From the NCBI GenBank assembly GCA_017542055.1, contig JAFXXW010000017.1, positions 1 through 57,782 of the forward strand: 57,782 nucleotides of DNA, given 5' to 3'. A program made the position numbers and the translations under genes. The stretch is from Kiritimatiellia bacterium. GTDB taxonomy: Bacteria; Verrucomicrobiota; Kiritimatiellia; RFP12; UBA1067. A model generated the notes under the pieces. The model made no database searches. It worked only from the letters and a program-made list of their open reading frames with translations, and was not told the origin of the DNA. Shown piece by piece: positions 7,647 through 18,447 of the stretch. The first letter of the stretch is position 1; each line of letters starts with the position of its first letter.

Positions 7647-8558
7647 TCAGTCGCGCGGACGCAGGTAGAAGCGACCGATGACGCGAGAGGTGCTGACGGT
7701 ATTGATAAAGGCGTCGGCGTCGATGGATTTGCACAGCGCGTAAATGTGCGAAGTGTCGTCCGCCGCCACCACCGACATCACCACGCTGCGCGCCTCGCCG
7801 TTGAAGCTGCCGCGGGCATCCAGCACGGTGGCGCCGTGATGGCTGATGCGGTAGATGGCCTCGCAGACCTTGTCGGGCCGGGTGGTCACGATCATCAGCG
7901 TCTGGTACTGGTAGGTCCGGTACATGAGGTGGATCACCTGCAGGTACACGAACTGGAAAACGATGGAATACAAGGCGCCCGTCCAGCCGAACCAGAAGCC
8001 ACCCGCGAGGAGAATCACGGCGTTGAGCCCCAGGATGATGTTCCAGGTTTCGCGCCCTTTCTTCTCGGACAGGTAGATGGCGATGAAGTCGGTGCCGCCG
8101 CTCGTGGCGTTCCACCTGAGACACAGCGCGATGGCAAAACCGAACACGATGCCGCCGAAGAGCGAAGTGACGAACGGATCGGACTGGAGGCGCGCCAGTT
8201 CGTGCGCCGGAATGAACGCGGTGAGAGCGTCCACCGGCAGGATGTCGGTGAGAAAACTGGAGAGAAAAATGACGTAAAGCGACTGCAAAGTGAAGCGTTT
8301 GCCGATATAGCGGAAACCGATATAAACCGGGATGGCGTTCAACACCAGGTTGATGGGCCCGAAGGGAACTTCGTAGTCGAGCCCGAAAAAGTCCACCGCC
8401 AATTGCGAGAGTCGCTGCACCAGCATGGCCAGACCCGCCGCCCCGCCGGGATAAAGCTGGCCCCACGCCACGAACGTGCGATAGTCCAGCGCCAACAGCA
8501 ACGCGGCCGCCGCCAGGATGAGATAACGGATGATTTCGTGCTGGAGTCTGGTTTTCAT
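7647..8558 (-). CDS. YitT family membrane protein
   Basis: 303 aa. Residues about 10-200 hold five or six hydrophobic helices with the family's PGGAAGLAM and NATSGGTDFIA (a glycine-rich TSGGTD motif). The C-terminal 80 residues form a soluble DUF2179-like domain (MIVTTRPDKVCEAIYRISHHGATVLDARG), as in YitT/YpjC proteins. The function of the family is unknown. ATG overlaps the tsaB stop (ATGA), so it is the last gene of the secDF operon. The next promoter lies just beyond its stop. Confidence 0.9.
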   Translation of the reverse strand: MKTRLQHEIIRYLILAAAALLLALDYRTFVAWGQLYPGGAAGLAMLVQRLSQLAVDFFGLDYEVPFGPINLVLNAIPVYIGFRYIGKRFTLQSLYVIFLSSFLTDILPVDALTAFIPAHELARLQSDPFVTSLFGGIVFGFAIALCLRWNATSGGTDFIAIYLSEKKGRETWNIILGLNAVILLAGGFWFGWTGALYSIVFQFVYLQVIHLMYRTYQYQTLMIVTTRPDKVCEAIYRISHHGATVLDARGSFNGEARSVVMSVVAADDTSHIYALCKSIDADAFINTVSTSRVIGRFYLRPRD

Positions 8559-9097
8559 GGGCGCACTGCGGGATTGAGGTAGATCGGGACGGGGTCCGGT
8601 CGGCAAAGCGCGGGATTCCGGTCGGCCGCGCGCAAAAGTCCCTCGGCCGTAGGAACGGCGAGACCCCGATAGCGGTCGGTGAACGTCTCGCGCAATTTTT
8701 CGCCGATGCGCGCATCGTCGGGTGAGACCACGATCATATTGCGCGGCACGCGCTTTTCGAGGTCGGCCGCCTCCACCTGGAAAACGGGAGCGACCAATTT
8801 GAAGCCGTCCAAGAGCGCCAGCCAGAACTTGCCTTGACGGGCATCGCCGATCACGGCTTGGGCCACGTCCGGCTCGGCCAGGGCGGCGGGCGAAGGAATG
8901 CCCAGAACTTCCACGCCGGGCCGGCCCAGCGCGTATCCCTGCGCAAAGGCGATGGCGGAACGGATGCCGGCGAAAGAACCGGGTCCCGTTCCCACGAGGA
9001 TGCGGTCCGCGTCCGCCAGGTCGAGCGACTCGAACCAGGCGCCGTCGTGGCAGTCCGCGAAACTGGTGACCGACCGGTCAATCGCCACGGTTTTCAT
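8555..9097 (-). CDS. tsaB: TsaB, partner protein of tRNA t6A synthesis
   Basis: 180 aa from the ATG at 9097, chosen because AGGAG lies seven bases upstream; a start at 9115 is possible. TsaB is the inactive TsaD-like scaffold needed for threonylcarbamoylation of A37 in ANN-decoding tRNAs. Signs: VAIDRS at the start (LAIDTS in most), GTGPGSFAGIRSAIAFAQG (family GPGSFTGxRxG) and a middle stretch like VIGDARQGKFW (DAR motif). Shorter than the E. coli protein, as in many phyla. It overlaps the SBP gene by 20 nt. Confidence 0.88.
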   Translation of the reverse strand: MKTVAIDRSVTSFADCHDGAWFESLDLADADRILVGTGPGSFAGIRSAIAFAQGYALGRPGVEVLGIPSPAALAEPDVAQAVIGDARQGKFWLALLDGFKLVAPVFQVEAADLEKRVPRNMIVVSPDDARIGEKLRETFTDRYRGLAVPTAEGLLRAADRNPALCRPDPVPIYLNPAVRP

Positions 9098-10499
9098 AGT
9101 AAAACTCCTGTCCATAGGGGAAATCGCTGGGGAGATAGTTGCCCACTCGCGGGCGGACGAGCGAATTGGCCTTGTTGAAATGGGTGAAGATCCAGGGGCA
9201 ATCCTCGCGCAAAATCTCCTGGCAAAGACGGAAATCCTCGGCGTCGAAGGCGGCGTCGAACGCGGGGTTGCAGTAGGCGGAGTGGTTGGGCCCGGGCGAA
9301 ACGTTGCGCGAATGGAAGAGCTGGAGGAAGTTTTCCGCGTCGGGATAGTCGCCCACCCAGCCCATGCGGTAAAGCTGCACGCGCCCTTCGTTGACGGCCT
9401 TCAAAAACGCGTCCCAGGTGTAGAATTTAAGTTCCAGCTTGACGCCGATGCGCTCGAAAAACGCCGCCAGGAGTTCCCCCGCCTCGCGCGAATCCTGCGA
9501 GGCGCGGCCGATGGCGAGCGTCAGCGTGAGGCGTCGCCCGGTTTGGGGGTCGATACCGCCGGGATAACCCGCCTCCGCCATGAGTCGCTTGGCCTTTTCG
9601 AGGTCGAAGGCATAGGGCGAGGGATCGGAAAGCGCGCCGGCCACCTGGGGCGGCACGGGCGAATAAGCCGGCTCCACCCGGTTTTGGTAGAATCGGGCCC
9701 ATTCGGGAAAATCGAACGCGCAATTGAGCGCCTGGCGCAGTTTTTTGTTGGGCCCGAGGACGGGGTCTTTCATGTTGAAACCGATGTACAGCGTTTCCAG
9801 GGTGGGCATGGAGTAAAGTTCCACGCCCTGGCGCACCAGCCTGTCGTCCAGCTGTCCGCCGGGACCCACCACCGCATCCCAGTTGTCCCGACTGATTTCG
9901 CCCAGGAGATCCAGCTCGCCCCGGAGGAACATGAGCCACTGCGTGGAGGCGTCGTCCACCACCAGATAGCGCACGGTATCGAAAGCGCGAGGGTCCGGCG
10001 TCTTGCGCTTGAAGACCATTTCGTGGTTTTTCCACCAGCTTTCCAGCCGATAGGGACCGGAACCGGAACCGTCGGGCTTCAGCACGGACGAACACGGCAT
10101 GGCCATCAGCCAGGGGAATACGCGCTGGGGCTTTTTGAGCCGGATGTGGAGCGCGCCGTCCCTGGCTTCGATCGTATCCACGTGCTTGAGGATCCAGCCG
10201 TTGGGGGAAACGATTCCAGGGTCGCGCAGCCGTTCGAGACTGCGCGCGGCGTCTTCGGCCGTCACTTCCCTGGAGCGCATCCGAAAGACGTACTCGAGGC
10301 CGTCCGAGCTCGTTTCGGGCAGTTCGCACGCGCCGGGCGTCAGCCGGTAAGGTCGGGCGGAATAATCGATGTCCAGCACGCGTTCGTAGACGAGACCCGC
10401 CGCCCGGCAATCGTAGACCGACTGCGCCAGCGCCGGATCGAGCGTGGTGACGCGCTCGAGCGATCGGGTGAATATCGCCGCTAGGACAAGCCAAATCAT
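9078..10499 (-). CDS. Peptide-type ABC transporter substrate-binding protein (SBP family 5)
   Basis: 473 aa from the ATG at 10499, which overlaps the upstream stop (ATGA). The start MIWLVLAAIFT looks like a short signal sequence without the usual Lys/Arg. Family features: the TLDPALAQS opening, a YVFRMR strand followed by T-A-E-D-AARSLERL, LETLYIGFNM, LRQALNCAFD and AYSPVPP, then AKRLMAEAGYPGG and the C-terminal GDYPDAENFLQLFHS. It would bind peptides or similar ligands in the periplasm for an Opp/Dpp-type importer. The permease and ATPase candidates are in other operons of this window. Confidence 0.88.
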   Translation of the reverse strand: MIWLVLAAIFTRSLERVTTLDPALAQSVYDCRAAGLVYERVLDIDYSARPYRLTPGACELPETSSDGLEYVFRMRSREVTAEDAARSLERLRDPGIVSPNGWILKHVDTIEARDGALHIRLKKPQRVFPWLMAMPCSSVLKPDGSGSGPYRLESWWKNHEMVFKRKTPDPRAFDTVRYLVVDDASTQWLMFLRGELDLLGEISRDNWDAVVGPGGQLDDRLVRQGVELYSMPTLETLYIGFNMKDPVLGPNKKLRQALNCAFDFPEWARFYQNRVEPAYSPVPPQVAGALSDPSPYAFDLEKAKRLMAEAGYPGGIDPQTGRRLTLTLAIGRASQDSREAGELLAAFFERIGVKLELKFYTWDAFLKAVNEGRVQLYRMGWVGDYPDAENFLQLFHSRNVSPGPNHSAYCNPAFDAAFDAEDFRLCQEILREDCPWIFTHFNKANSLVRPRVGNYLPSDFPYGQEFYYENRGD

Positions 10500-10843
10500 C
10501 GGATGGCGATCTGCAAGGTCACCTTGAAGCCCTTGGGACAACCGGGCAATTTCCGGAGCGCCGCCGCCATCTGGCGCAATTTGGGCCGGAGCATGAACAG
10601 CGCGCCCGGGGTTTTTACCATGATCTGGAAATAGCCGGAGTTTTCGTCGTAAACGCCCGGCCAGGCGGGGATGTCGGGGAAAAGCCGCTTGAAATTGTCG
10701 GCGATGGTCTGGTCGAAAGGATGCGCCGCGATGAGGCCGGCGATTTCGCCGGAGGCGGAAGAAACCGCCGAAGCGAACGATTTGTGCCGGCCGCGACTGT
10801 CGAGCCCGTATACGGGGAAGCGCTCTTCGCCGAAATCCGGCAT
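10496..10843 (-). CDS. Small protein, possibly DciA/DUF721-like
   Basis: 115 aa. ATG at 10843 overlaps the prfB stop (TGATG). The C-terminal half YFQIMVKTPGALFMLRPKLR followed by a helix and FKVTLQIAIR resembles the DUF721 fold (DciA, loader of the replicative helicase), where a strand, a helix starting near Trp/Leu, and a final strand follow one another. The resemblance is weak and I offer it only as a possibility. No signal peptide or membrane helix. Confidence 0.4.
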   Translation of the reverse strand: MPDFGEERFPVYGLDSRGRHKSFASAVSSASGEIAGLIAAHPFDQTIADNFKRLFPDIPAWPGVYDENSGYFQIMVKTPGALFMLRPKLRQMAAALRKLPGCPKGFKVTLQIAIR

Positions 10844-11979
10844 CACTTGGCGGCTTTCATCTGCAACCAGGACTCGATGAACGGCTGGAGATGGCCGTCC
10901 ATGACGCCGTTGACGTCGCTCGTTTCGTACTGGGTGCGCAAATCCTTGACCATGGTGTAAGGGCAAAAGACGTAGGAACGGATCTGGCTGCCCCAGCCGT
11001 TTTCCGACTTGGCGCCGTAGAAACGGTCCATCTCCGCCTTCTTCTGGTCTTCGTAGTATTCGTACAGCTGGGCGCGCAGCATGTTCATGGCCTTTTCGCG
11101 GTTCATGTGCTGCGAGCGTTCCTTCTGGCAGGCCACCACGATGCCGGTGGGCAAGTGCGTGAGCCGCACGGCCGAATCGGTCTTGTTCACGTGCTGGCCG
11201 CCCGCGCCGCCCGAACGGTAGGTGTCGACGCGCAAGTCTTCGTCCTTGATTTCCACGTCGATGTCGTCGTTGATCTCGGCCACGGTTTCCACCGAGGCGA
11301 AAGAGGTCTGGCGACGCTTGTTGGCGTCGAAAGGCGAAATGCGCACCAGGCGGTGGATGCCGCGCTCGGCCTTGAGCATGCCAAAGGCGTAAGGTCCTTC
11401 GATCTTGAAATAGACGTCTTTGATGCCGGCTTCTTCGCCGGGCTGGATGTCATACTCCTCGATCTTCCAGCCTTGGTCTTCGGCGTAGCGCTTGTACATG
11501 CGGTAGAGCATCGAAACCCAGTCGCACGCCTCGGTGCCGCCCTGTCCGGCGTGAAGCTTGACGAACACGTTGCAGGCGTCGAATTTGCCGCCCAAGAGGC
11601 TCTGCATGCGCAGTTTGGCGAAGTACTCCTCCGCCTTGGCGCATTCGCCCTGCGTATCCTTGAGCGCCTGCTGCTGCGCGGCGCCCTCCTCCAGTTCCGC
11701 CAGTTCCAGCATGACTCCGGCGTCTTCCACGCGCTTGAGGAGCTGGTCGTAGGGAATCACGTAGGCGCGTTCGGCGTTGGTGGCCGCGATCACGTCGCGC
11801 GCGGTCTGCTGGTTGTTCCAGAAGTCGGCCCCGGTCTGCTTTTCCTCCAGCTCCTTGAGCCGGGCGCGACGCTCGCCGATCTTGATGTAGTCGGCCATCT
11901 GGCCGACGCGGGTCTGGAGGTCCGCAATCTGCTGGCGGACCTCCTCGACCTCGATCAGTTTGGGCTTTTCGGCTTCCAC
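10843..11979 (-). CDS. prfB: Peptide chain release factor 2
   Basis: 378 aa. It terminates translation at UGA and UAA. Codon-recognition tripeptide SPF (RISPFDANKRR) and catalytic GGQ (GAGGQHVNKTDSAVR) are present, with the conserved GWGSQIRSYVF near the C-terminus. It begins with GTG directly after the secDF TAA. The whole gene is one frame, so the usual autoregulatory +1 frameshift at an early in-frame UGA is absent. The gene itself ends with TGA. Translationally coupled to secDF upstream and the DciA-like gene downstream. Confidence 0.96.
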   Translation of the reverse strand: MEAEKPKLIEVEEVRQQIADLQTRVGQMADYIKIGERRARLKELEEKQTGADFWNNQQTARDVIAATNAERAYVIPYDQLLKRVEDAGVMLELAELEEGAAQQQALKDTQGECAKAEEYFAKLRMQSLLGGKFDACNVFVKLHAGQGGTEACDWVSMLYRMYKRYAEDQGWKIEEYDIQPGEEAGIKDVYFKIEGPYAFGMLKAERGIHRLVRISPFDANKRRQTSFASVETVAEINDDIDVEIKDEDLRVDTYRSGGAGGQHVNKTDSAVRLTHLPTGIVVACQKERSQHMNREKAMNMLRAQLYEYYEDQKKAEMDRFYGAKSENGWGSQIRSYVFCPYTMVKDLRTQYETSDVNGVMDGHLQPFIESWLQMKAAK

Positions 11980-14547
<2,568 letters not shown>

Positions 14548-14581
14548 GGTCTTCAACCTTCTTTTGGTAAATTAGTTGTAT

Positions 14582-14610
14582 ATTATATCAAAAATAGCGT
14601 GAAAAGTCCA
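14582..14610 (-). promoter_or_regulatory. Promoter for the secDF-prfB-yitT operon
   Basis: Minus strand: -35 TGGACT (14610-14605), 17-bp spacer, extended -10 TGATATAAT with TATAAT at 14587-14582. It overlaps the last codons and stop of uppP, so this promoter is embedded in the gene upstream. The secDF start is about 35 bp downstream. Confidence 0.8.
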
Positions 14611-15344
14611 GCGATAATGCAGTAAGGACCGAAAAGCCAGAACCACCGGCCCTTGAGCGTCTTTTCCAAAAGTGCCAGCGAAACGATCCCTGTGACGAAC
14701 GACAGCCCCACTCCGTAAGCCGTCAAACCCCAGGAAATTTCGCCTATTTGGGCGATTTTGGACGATCCGGACATCTTGACGAGTTCCATGAGACAACCGC
14801 CGGCGATGAGCGGAGCGGACATCAAAAAGGAAAATTCCGCCGCCTTCGAGGACTCCACCTTGCCGGTGCGCGCGGCGGCTAGCGTGAGCCCGGAGCGGCT
14901 CACGCCCGGCAGAATGGCAAACGCCTGCGCCACGCCCATCACCAGCGCGCGCAGGAAAGAAACCTCCTTGCCGCCGGCGGGAAGGTAGCGGGTGATCATC
15001 AGCACGGCGCCGGTGAACATGAGGAACGCGCCCACGGTGTGGGGATTCTGGAACGCCTCGTCGATTCGCGCGCGGAACGTGAAGTAGACGATGGTGGCGG
15101 GGACGGCCGAAAGGAGTATCTTGAGCATGAACCGCCAGTCGAAACCGGTCACCACCCGGCGGATGGAAGCGAAATAGTAGACGCAAATCGACAGCAGCGT
15201 CCCGAAATGGAGGAAAATATCCAGCCGCATGCCGCCCTCTTTCACGCCCAGCAGATTCTGCGCGATCACAAGATGGCCGGAGCTGGAGACCGGCAGAAAT
15301 TCGGTCACGCCTTGCAACAGGCTCAATATGGTAACGTCGTACAT
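14583..15344 (-). CDS. uppP: Undecaprenyl-diphosphatase (UppP/BacA)
   Basis: 253 aa, membrane protein with about eight helices. It dephosphorylates undecaprenyl diphosphate to recycle the lipid carrier of cell-wall precursors. Signature motifs: GVTEFLPVSSSGHL at residues 12-25 and PGVSRSGLT near residue 145, both catalytic. ATG lies only 9 bases after the encoded CCA end of tRNA-Val, in the same transcript, and no Shine-Dalgarno is seen in the C-rich gap. After tRNA 3' processing the messenger would be nearly leaderless. The 3' end carries the secDF promoter. Confidence 0.96.
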   Translation of the reverse strand: MYDVTILSLLQGVTEFLPVSSSGHLVIAQNLLGVKEGGMRLDIFLHFGTLLSICVYYFASIRRVVTGFDWRFMLKILLSAVPATIVYFTFRARIDEAFQNPHTVGAFLMFTGAVLMITRYLPAGGKEVSFLRALVMGVAQAFAILPGVSRSGLTLAAARTGKVESSKAAEFSFLMSAPLIAGGCLMELVKMSGSSKIAQIGEISWGLTAYGVGLSFVTGIVSLALLEKTLKGRWFWLFGPYCIIAGLFTLFLI

Positions 15345-15353
15345 GGGGGGAAG

Positions 15354-15430
15354 TGGTGGGCGATACTGGACTCGGACCAGTGACCCCTACCGTGTGAAGG
15401 TAGTGCTCTAACCAACTGAGCTAATCGCCC
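15354..15430 (-). tRNA. tRNA-Val (anticodon CAC)
   Basis: 77 nt including an encoded CCA. Acceptor GGGCGAT/ATCGCCC, D-arm with AGCTCAGTTGGTTAGAGC, anticodon stem CTACC/GGTAG around loop TTCACAC (anticodon CAC), T-stem ACTGG/CCAGT. The T-loop reads TCCGAGT: position 55, almost always T (pseudouridine), is C here. First gene of the uppP transcript. Confidence 0.95.
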
Positions 15431-15443
15431 TAAAGTGACGCAT

Positions 15444-15473
15444 ATTATATCAAATTTTCGGTGCGTTTGTCAA
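15444..15473 (-). promoter_or_regulatory. Promoter for tRNA-Val-uppP
   Basis: Minus strand: -35 TTGACA (15473-15468), 18-bp spacer, -10 TATAAT (15449-15444) with TGA in front. The -35 contains the TGA stop codon of serS (15472-15470), so promoter and gene end share bases. The tRNA 5' end is 13 bp past the -10. Confidence 0.9.
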
Positions 15474-16753
15474 GGGGTAATCGGCAACAATTTTTCCTGA
15501 CCGTTCATGTAAGGCCGCAAAACCTCGGGAATCGTCACCGAACCGTCGGCGTTCTGGTGCTGTTCCAGGAGCGCCACCACCAGTCTCGGCAAAGCCACGC
15601 CCGAACCGTTCAAAGTATGCACGAACTTGGTTTTGCCGTCCGTATCCTTGAAGCGGCAATTGAGCCGGCGCGCCTGGTAGTCGGTGAAGCAGGAACAGGA
15701 GCTGACCTCCAGCCACTGCCCTTCGCCCGGCGCCCAGAGTTCCAGATCGTAGCACTTGGCGGCGGAAAAGCCCATATCGCCGGAGGCGAGCATGAGCACG
15801 CGATAATGGAGCCCCAGCCCCTTCAGCACCGCCTCGGCCTCGCCCACGAGCGTTTCGAGTTGCGCGAAGGAAGTTTCGGGATGGACGAAGTTGACCATCT
15901 CCACCTTGTCGAACTGATGCACGCGGAGCATGCCGCGCGTCATCTTGCCGGCCGAACCCGCCTCGCGCCGGAAGCAGGGCGTGTAGGCCGTGAGCTTGAC
16001 GGGCAGATCGGACGCTTTGAGGATGTCGTCGCGATGGAAGTTGGTCACCGGCACTTCGGCCGTGGGGATGAGCCAGAAATCGTCGATCTGGCAATGATAA
16101 AGGTCCTCCGCGAACTTCGGCAGCTGGCCGGTGCCGGTCATGGAATCGCTGTTGACCACGAACGGCGGCAGCATTTCCGTGTAGCCCTGGGTCTGGCAGT
16201 GCAGGTCCAGCATGTACTGGATGAGCGCACGCTGCAACTTGGCGCCTTGCCCGAGAATCACCGGGAAGCCCGTGCCCGTCAACTTGACGCCGCGCGGGAA
16301 GTCGAAGATGCCCAGCTTCTCGCCGATGGCCATGTGGTCGAGAATCTTGAAATCGGGATCTTTCCACTCCCCTTCCGTCCGCACCACCACGTTGGCGGAA
16401 GAGTCGGGCCCGGTGGGAATTTCCGGCGCGGGGATGTTGGGGATCATGAGCAGCGTCTTGCGCAATTCGCGTTCGGTCTCGGCCAGCTCGCGGTCGATCT
16501 CGGCGATGCGGTCGCCCACCTTGCGCATTTCTTCCTTGACCTGGGCGATATCGCCGCCCTGCTTGGCCACCATTCCGATTTCCTTGCTCTTCTGGTTGCG
16601 CAGGGCCTTGAGCGTCTCCGTCTCCTGCACCAGCGCGCGGCGCCTGGCGTCCAGATCGCGCGCCTGTTCCAGCCGTTCGCGTTCCACGCCGCGCCGCGCC
16701 AGCTGGGCGGCGGTGGCGTCGAAATCATCCCTCAGTTTCTTGATGTCTATCAT
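15470..16753 (-). CDS. serS: Seryl-tRNA synthetase
   Basis: 427 aa, class II synthetase charging tRNA-Ser. The N-terminal coiled-coil arm (residues about 30-100, heptads rich in Glu, Lys and Arg) is present. Motif 2 is in CFRREAGSAGKMTRGMLRVH with the following HQFDKVE; motif 3 is in LNGSGVALPRLVVALLE. Serine-binding TAEVP is present. Normal length. Last gene of the operon starting at tRNA-Met; its stop lies within the next promoter's -35 box. Confidence 0.97.
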   Translation of the reverse strand: MIDIKKLRDDFDATAAQLARRGVERERLEQARDLDARRRALVQETETLKALRNQKSKEIGMVAKQGGDIAQVKEEMRKVGDRIAEIDRELAETERELRKTLLMIPNIPAPEIPTGPDSSANVVVRTEGEWKDPDFKILDHMAIGEKLGIFDFPRGVKLTGTGFPVILGQGAKLQRALIQYMLDLHCQTQGYTEMLPPFVVNSDSMTGTGQLPKFAEDLYHCQIDDFWLIPTAEVPVTNFHRDDILKASDLPVKLTAYTPCFRREAGSAGKMTRGMLRVHQFDKVEMVNFVHPETSFAQLETLVGEAEAVLKGLGLHYRVLMLASGDMGFSAAKCYDLELWAPGEGQWLEVSSCSCFTDYQARRLNCRFKDTDGKTKFVHTLNGSGVALPRLVVALLEQHQNADGSVTIPEVLRPYMNGQEKLLPITP

Positions 16754-16771
16754 GGTTGTGTTCCGCTTCGT

Positions 16772-17614
16772 TTAGAGTACGATATTGTCGATCAGCCGGG
16801 TGTTGCCGCAATACGCCGCCACCAGCACCGCCGTACCCGGCTTGACCGTATCGGTCTTGGCCAGGGTTTCGGCATCCACCGCTTCGACGTAGTCGGGCTT
16901 GAGATCGTTCTTGACGAGATGTCCGGCGATTTCCTTTTCCACGGCGGTCGCCGGGAGCTTGCCGAGCTTGCGCACCTTCCGGCGCAACGCGAACAGCGAC
17001 TCGGAAATGGCCAGCGCGTCATGCCGCTCCACGTCCGAAAGATACGTGTTGCGACTGGAACGCGCGAGCCCCGTTTCCTCGCGCACGATCGGCGCCAAGG
17101 CTATCTCCACGTCGAAATTGAGGTCCCGCACCATGCGCTTGATCACCTGCGCCTGCTGATAGTCCTTCTGCCCGAACACCGCGAAATGCGGATGGACGAT
17201 ATTGAAGAGCTTGGCCACCACCGTGCACACGCCGCGGAAGTGTCCGGGACGGCGCGCGCCGCACAGACCTTGGCTGAGCGACTCTTCGTTGACGAAAGTG
17301 GAGTGGCCGTCCAGATACATGTTCTTGGGCGTGGGGAAAAAGATGGCGGTGGCCCCGGCCTTGCGGCACTTGGCGAAATCGGCCTTTTCGTCGCGCGGAT
17401 ACCGGTCGTAATCCTCGTTGGGGCCGAACTGCACGGGATTGACGAACACCGAAACCACGATCTGCTTGGCGCCCTTCTTCTTGGCCAGGGCGATGAGCGA
17501 CAGATGGCCCTCGTGCAGATAGCCCATGGTGGGGATGAGCGCGATCTTCTCGCCTTTGGACCGCCGGAGCCTGCTCCAGGCCTGCAGCTTCTTGGGATCG
17601 TTGAACGTCAGCAT
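16772..17614 (-). CDS. panC: Pantothenate synthetase
   Basis: 280 aa. It joins pantoate and beta-alanine with ATP, the last step of pantothenate (vitamin B5, CoA precursor) synthesis. Hallmarks: IPTMGYLHEGHLSL (HxGH-type ATP site), FVNPVQFGPNEDYDRYPR, FGQKDYQQAQVIKRMV and LARSSRNTYLS (KMSKS-like). No panB or panD is in the window. It overlaps nfo by 7 nt and is followed by serS. Confidence 0.97.
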   Translation of the reverse strand: MLTFNDPKKLQAWSRLRRSKGEKIALIPTMGYLHEGHLSLIALAKKKGAKQIVVSVFVNPVQFGPNEDYDRYPRDEKADFAKCRKAGATAIFFPTPKNMYLDGHSTFVNEESLSQGLCGARRPGHFRGVCTVVAKLFNIVHPHFAVFGQKDYQQAQVIKRMVRDLNFDVEIALAPIVREETGLARSSRNTYLSDVERHDALAISESLFALRRKVRKLGKLPATAVEKEIAGHLVKNDLKPDYVEAVDAETLAKTDTVKPGTAVLVAAYCGNTRLIDNIVL

Positions 17615-18447
17615 GGTACGAGTCCTTTCAATAGCTTGATTTCATCCGCGTAGCCCGCAATATCGTTGGGGGTTTCCAGGTAAAAAGGAAGGTCTTTGAG
17701 CGCGGGATGGTTGACGATGCGCCGGAACGCCTCCACCCCGATATGTCCCTGTCCGATCTTCTGGTGGCGGTCCTTGTGGGCGCCGAGCGGATTCATGGAA
17801 TCGTTCAAGTGGATGGCCTTGAGCCGCCCGAGCCCCACCGTCCGGTCGAACTCCTCCAGCGTCTCGTCCAGCCGGTTCACGATGTCATATCCGCCATCCC
17901 ACACGTGACAGGTATCCAGGCAGACGCCCAGCTTGGCGTCGGGCGCCAGCGCCAAGGTGCGGTCGATCACGGCACGGATTTCGGCGAAGTCGCGACCGAT
18001 TTCCGACCCCTTTCCGGCCATCGTCTCCAGCAATACCGTGGTGCCGTAGGGTTTGCGCCAAATGCGACCCAGCATGGCGGATATCAGTTCGATTCCGGCT
18101 TCCGCGCCCTGACCCACGTGCGAACCGGGATGGAAATTGTACATGGCTCCCGGAGTATGCTCGAGCCGTTCCAAATCGTCGCGCATGGTGTTTTCGGCGA
18201 ATTCGCGGATTTCCGGTCTTGCCGCCGCGGCGTTGAGCGTGTAAGGGGCGTGCGCCAGAATGGGACCGATGCCCTCCCGGGCCGCAAAAACGTTGAACGC
18301 CGCCACATCGTCCAGATCCAGCGCCTTGGCGTCTCCGCCGCGCGGATTGCGGGTGAAAAACTGGAACACGTTGGCGCCGATGGAAACGGCCGTGCGCGCC
18401 ATGGCCAGGTAGCCGCCGGACGAAGATATGTGCGCGCCTATTTTCAC
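17608..18447 (-). CDS. nfo: Deoxyribonuclease IV (AP endonuclease, Nfo)
   Basis: 279 aa TIM-barrel endonuclease cutting 5' to abasic sites in base-excision repair. Zinc ligands are in NFHPGSHVGQ, LLETMAGKGSEIG, LDTCHVWDGGYD and HLNDSMNPLGAHKDRHQKIG. Starts MKIGAHISSSGG, with GTG as initiation codon in a GTGA overlap with the OppB-like stop. Normal family length. Confidence 0.95.
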   Translation of the reverse strand: MKIGAHISSSGGYLAMARTAVSIGANVFQFFTRNPRGGDAKALDLDDVAAFNVFAAREGIGPILAHAPYTLNAAAARPEIREFAENTMRDDLERLEHTPGAMYNFHPGSHVGQGAEAGIELISAMLGRIWRKPYGTTVLLETMAGKGSEIGRDFAEIRAVIDRTLALAPDAKLGVCLDTCHVWDGGYDIVNRLDETLEEFDRTVGLGRLKAIHLNDSMNPLGAHKDRHQKIGQGHIGVEAFRRIVNHPALKDLPFYLETPNDIAGYADEIKLLKGLVPC

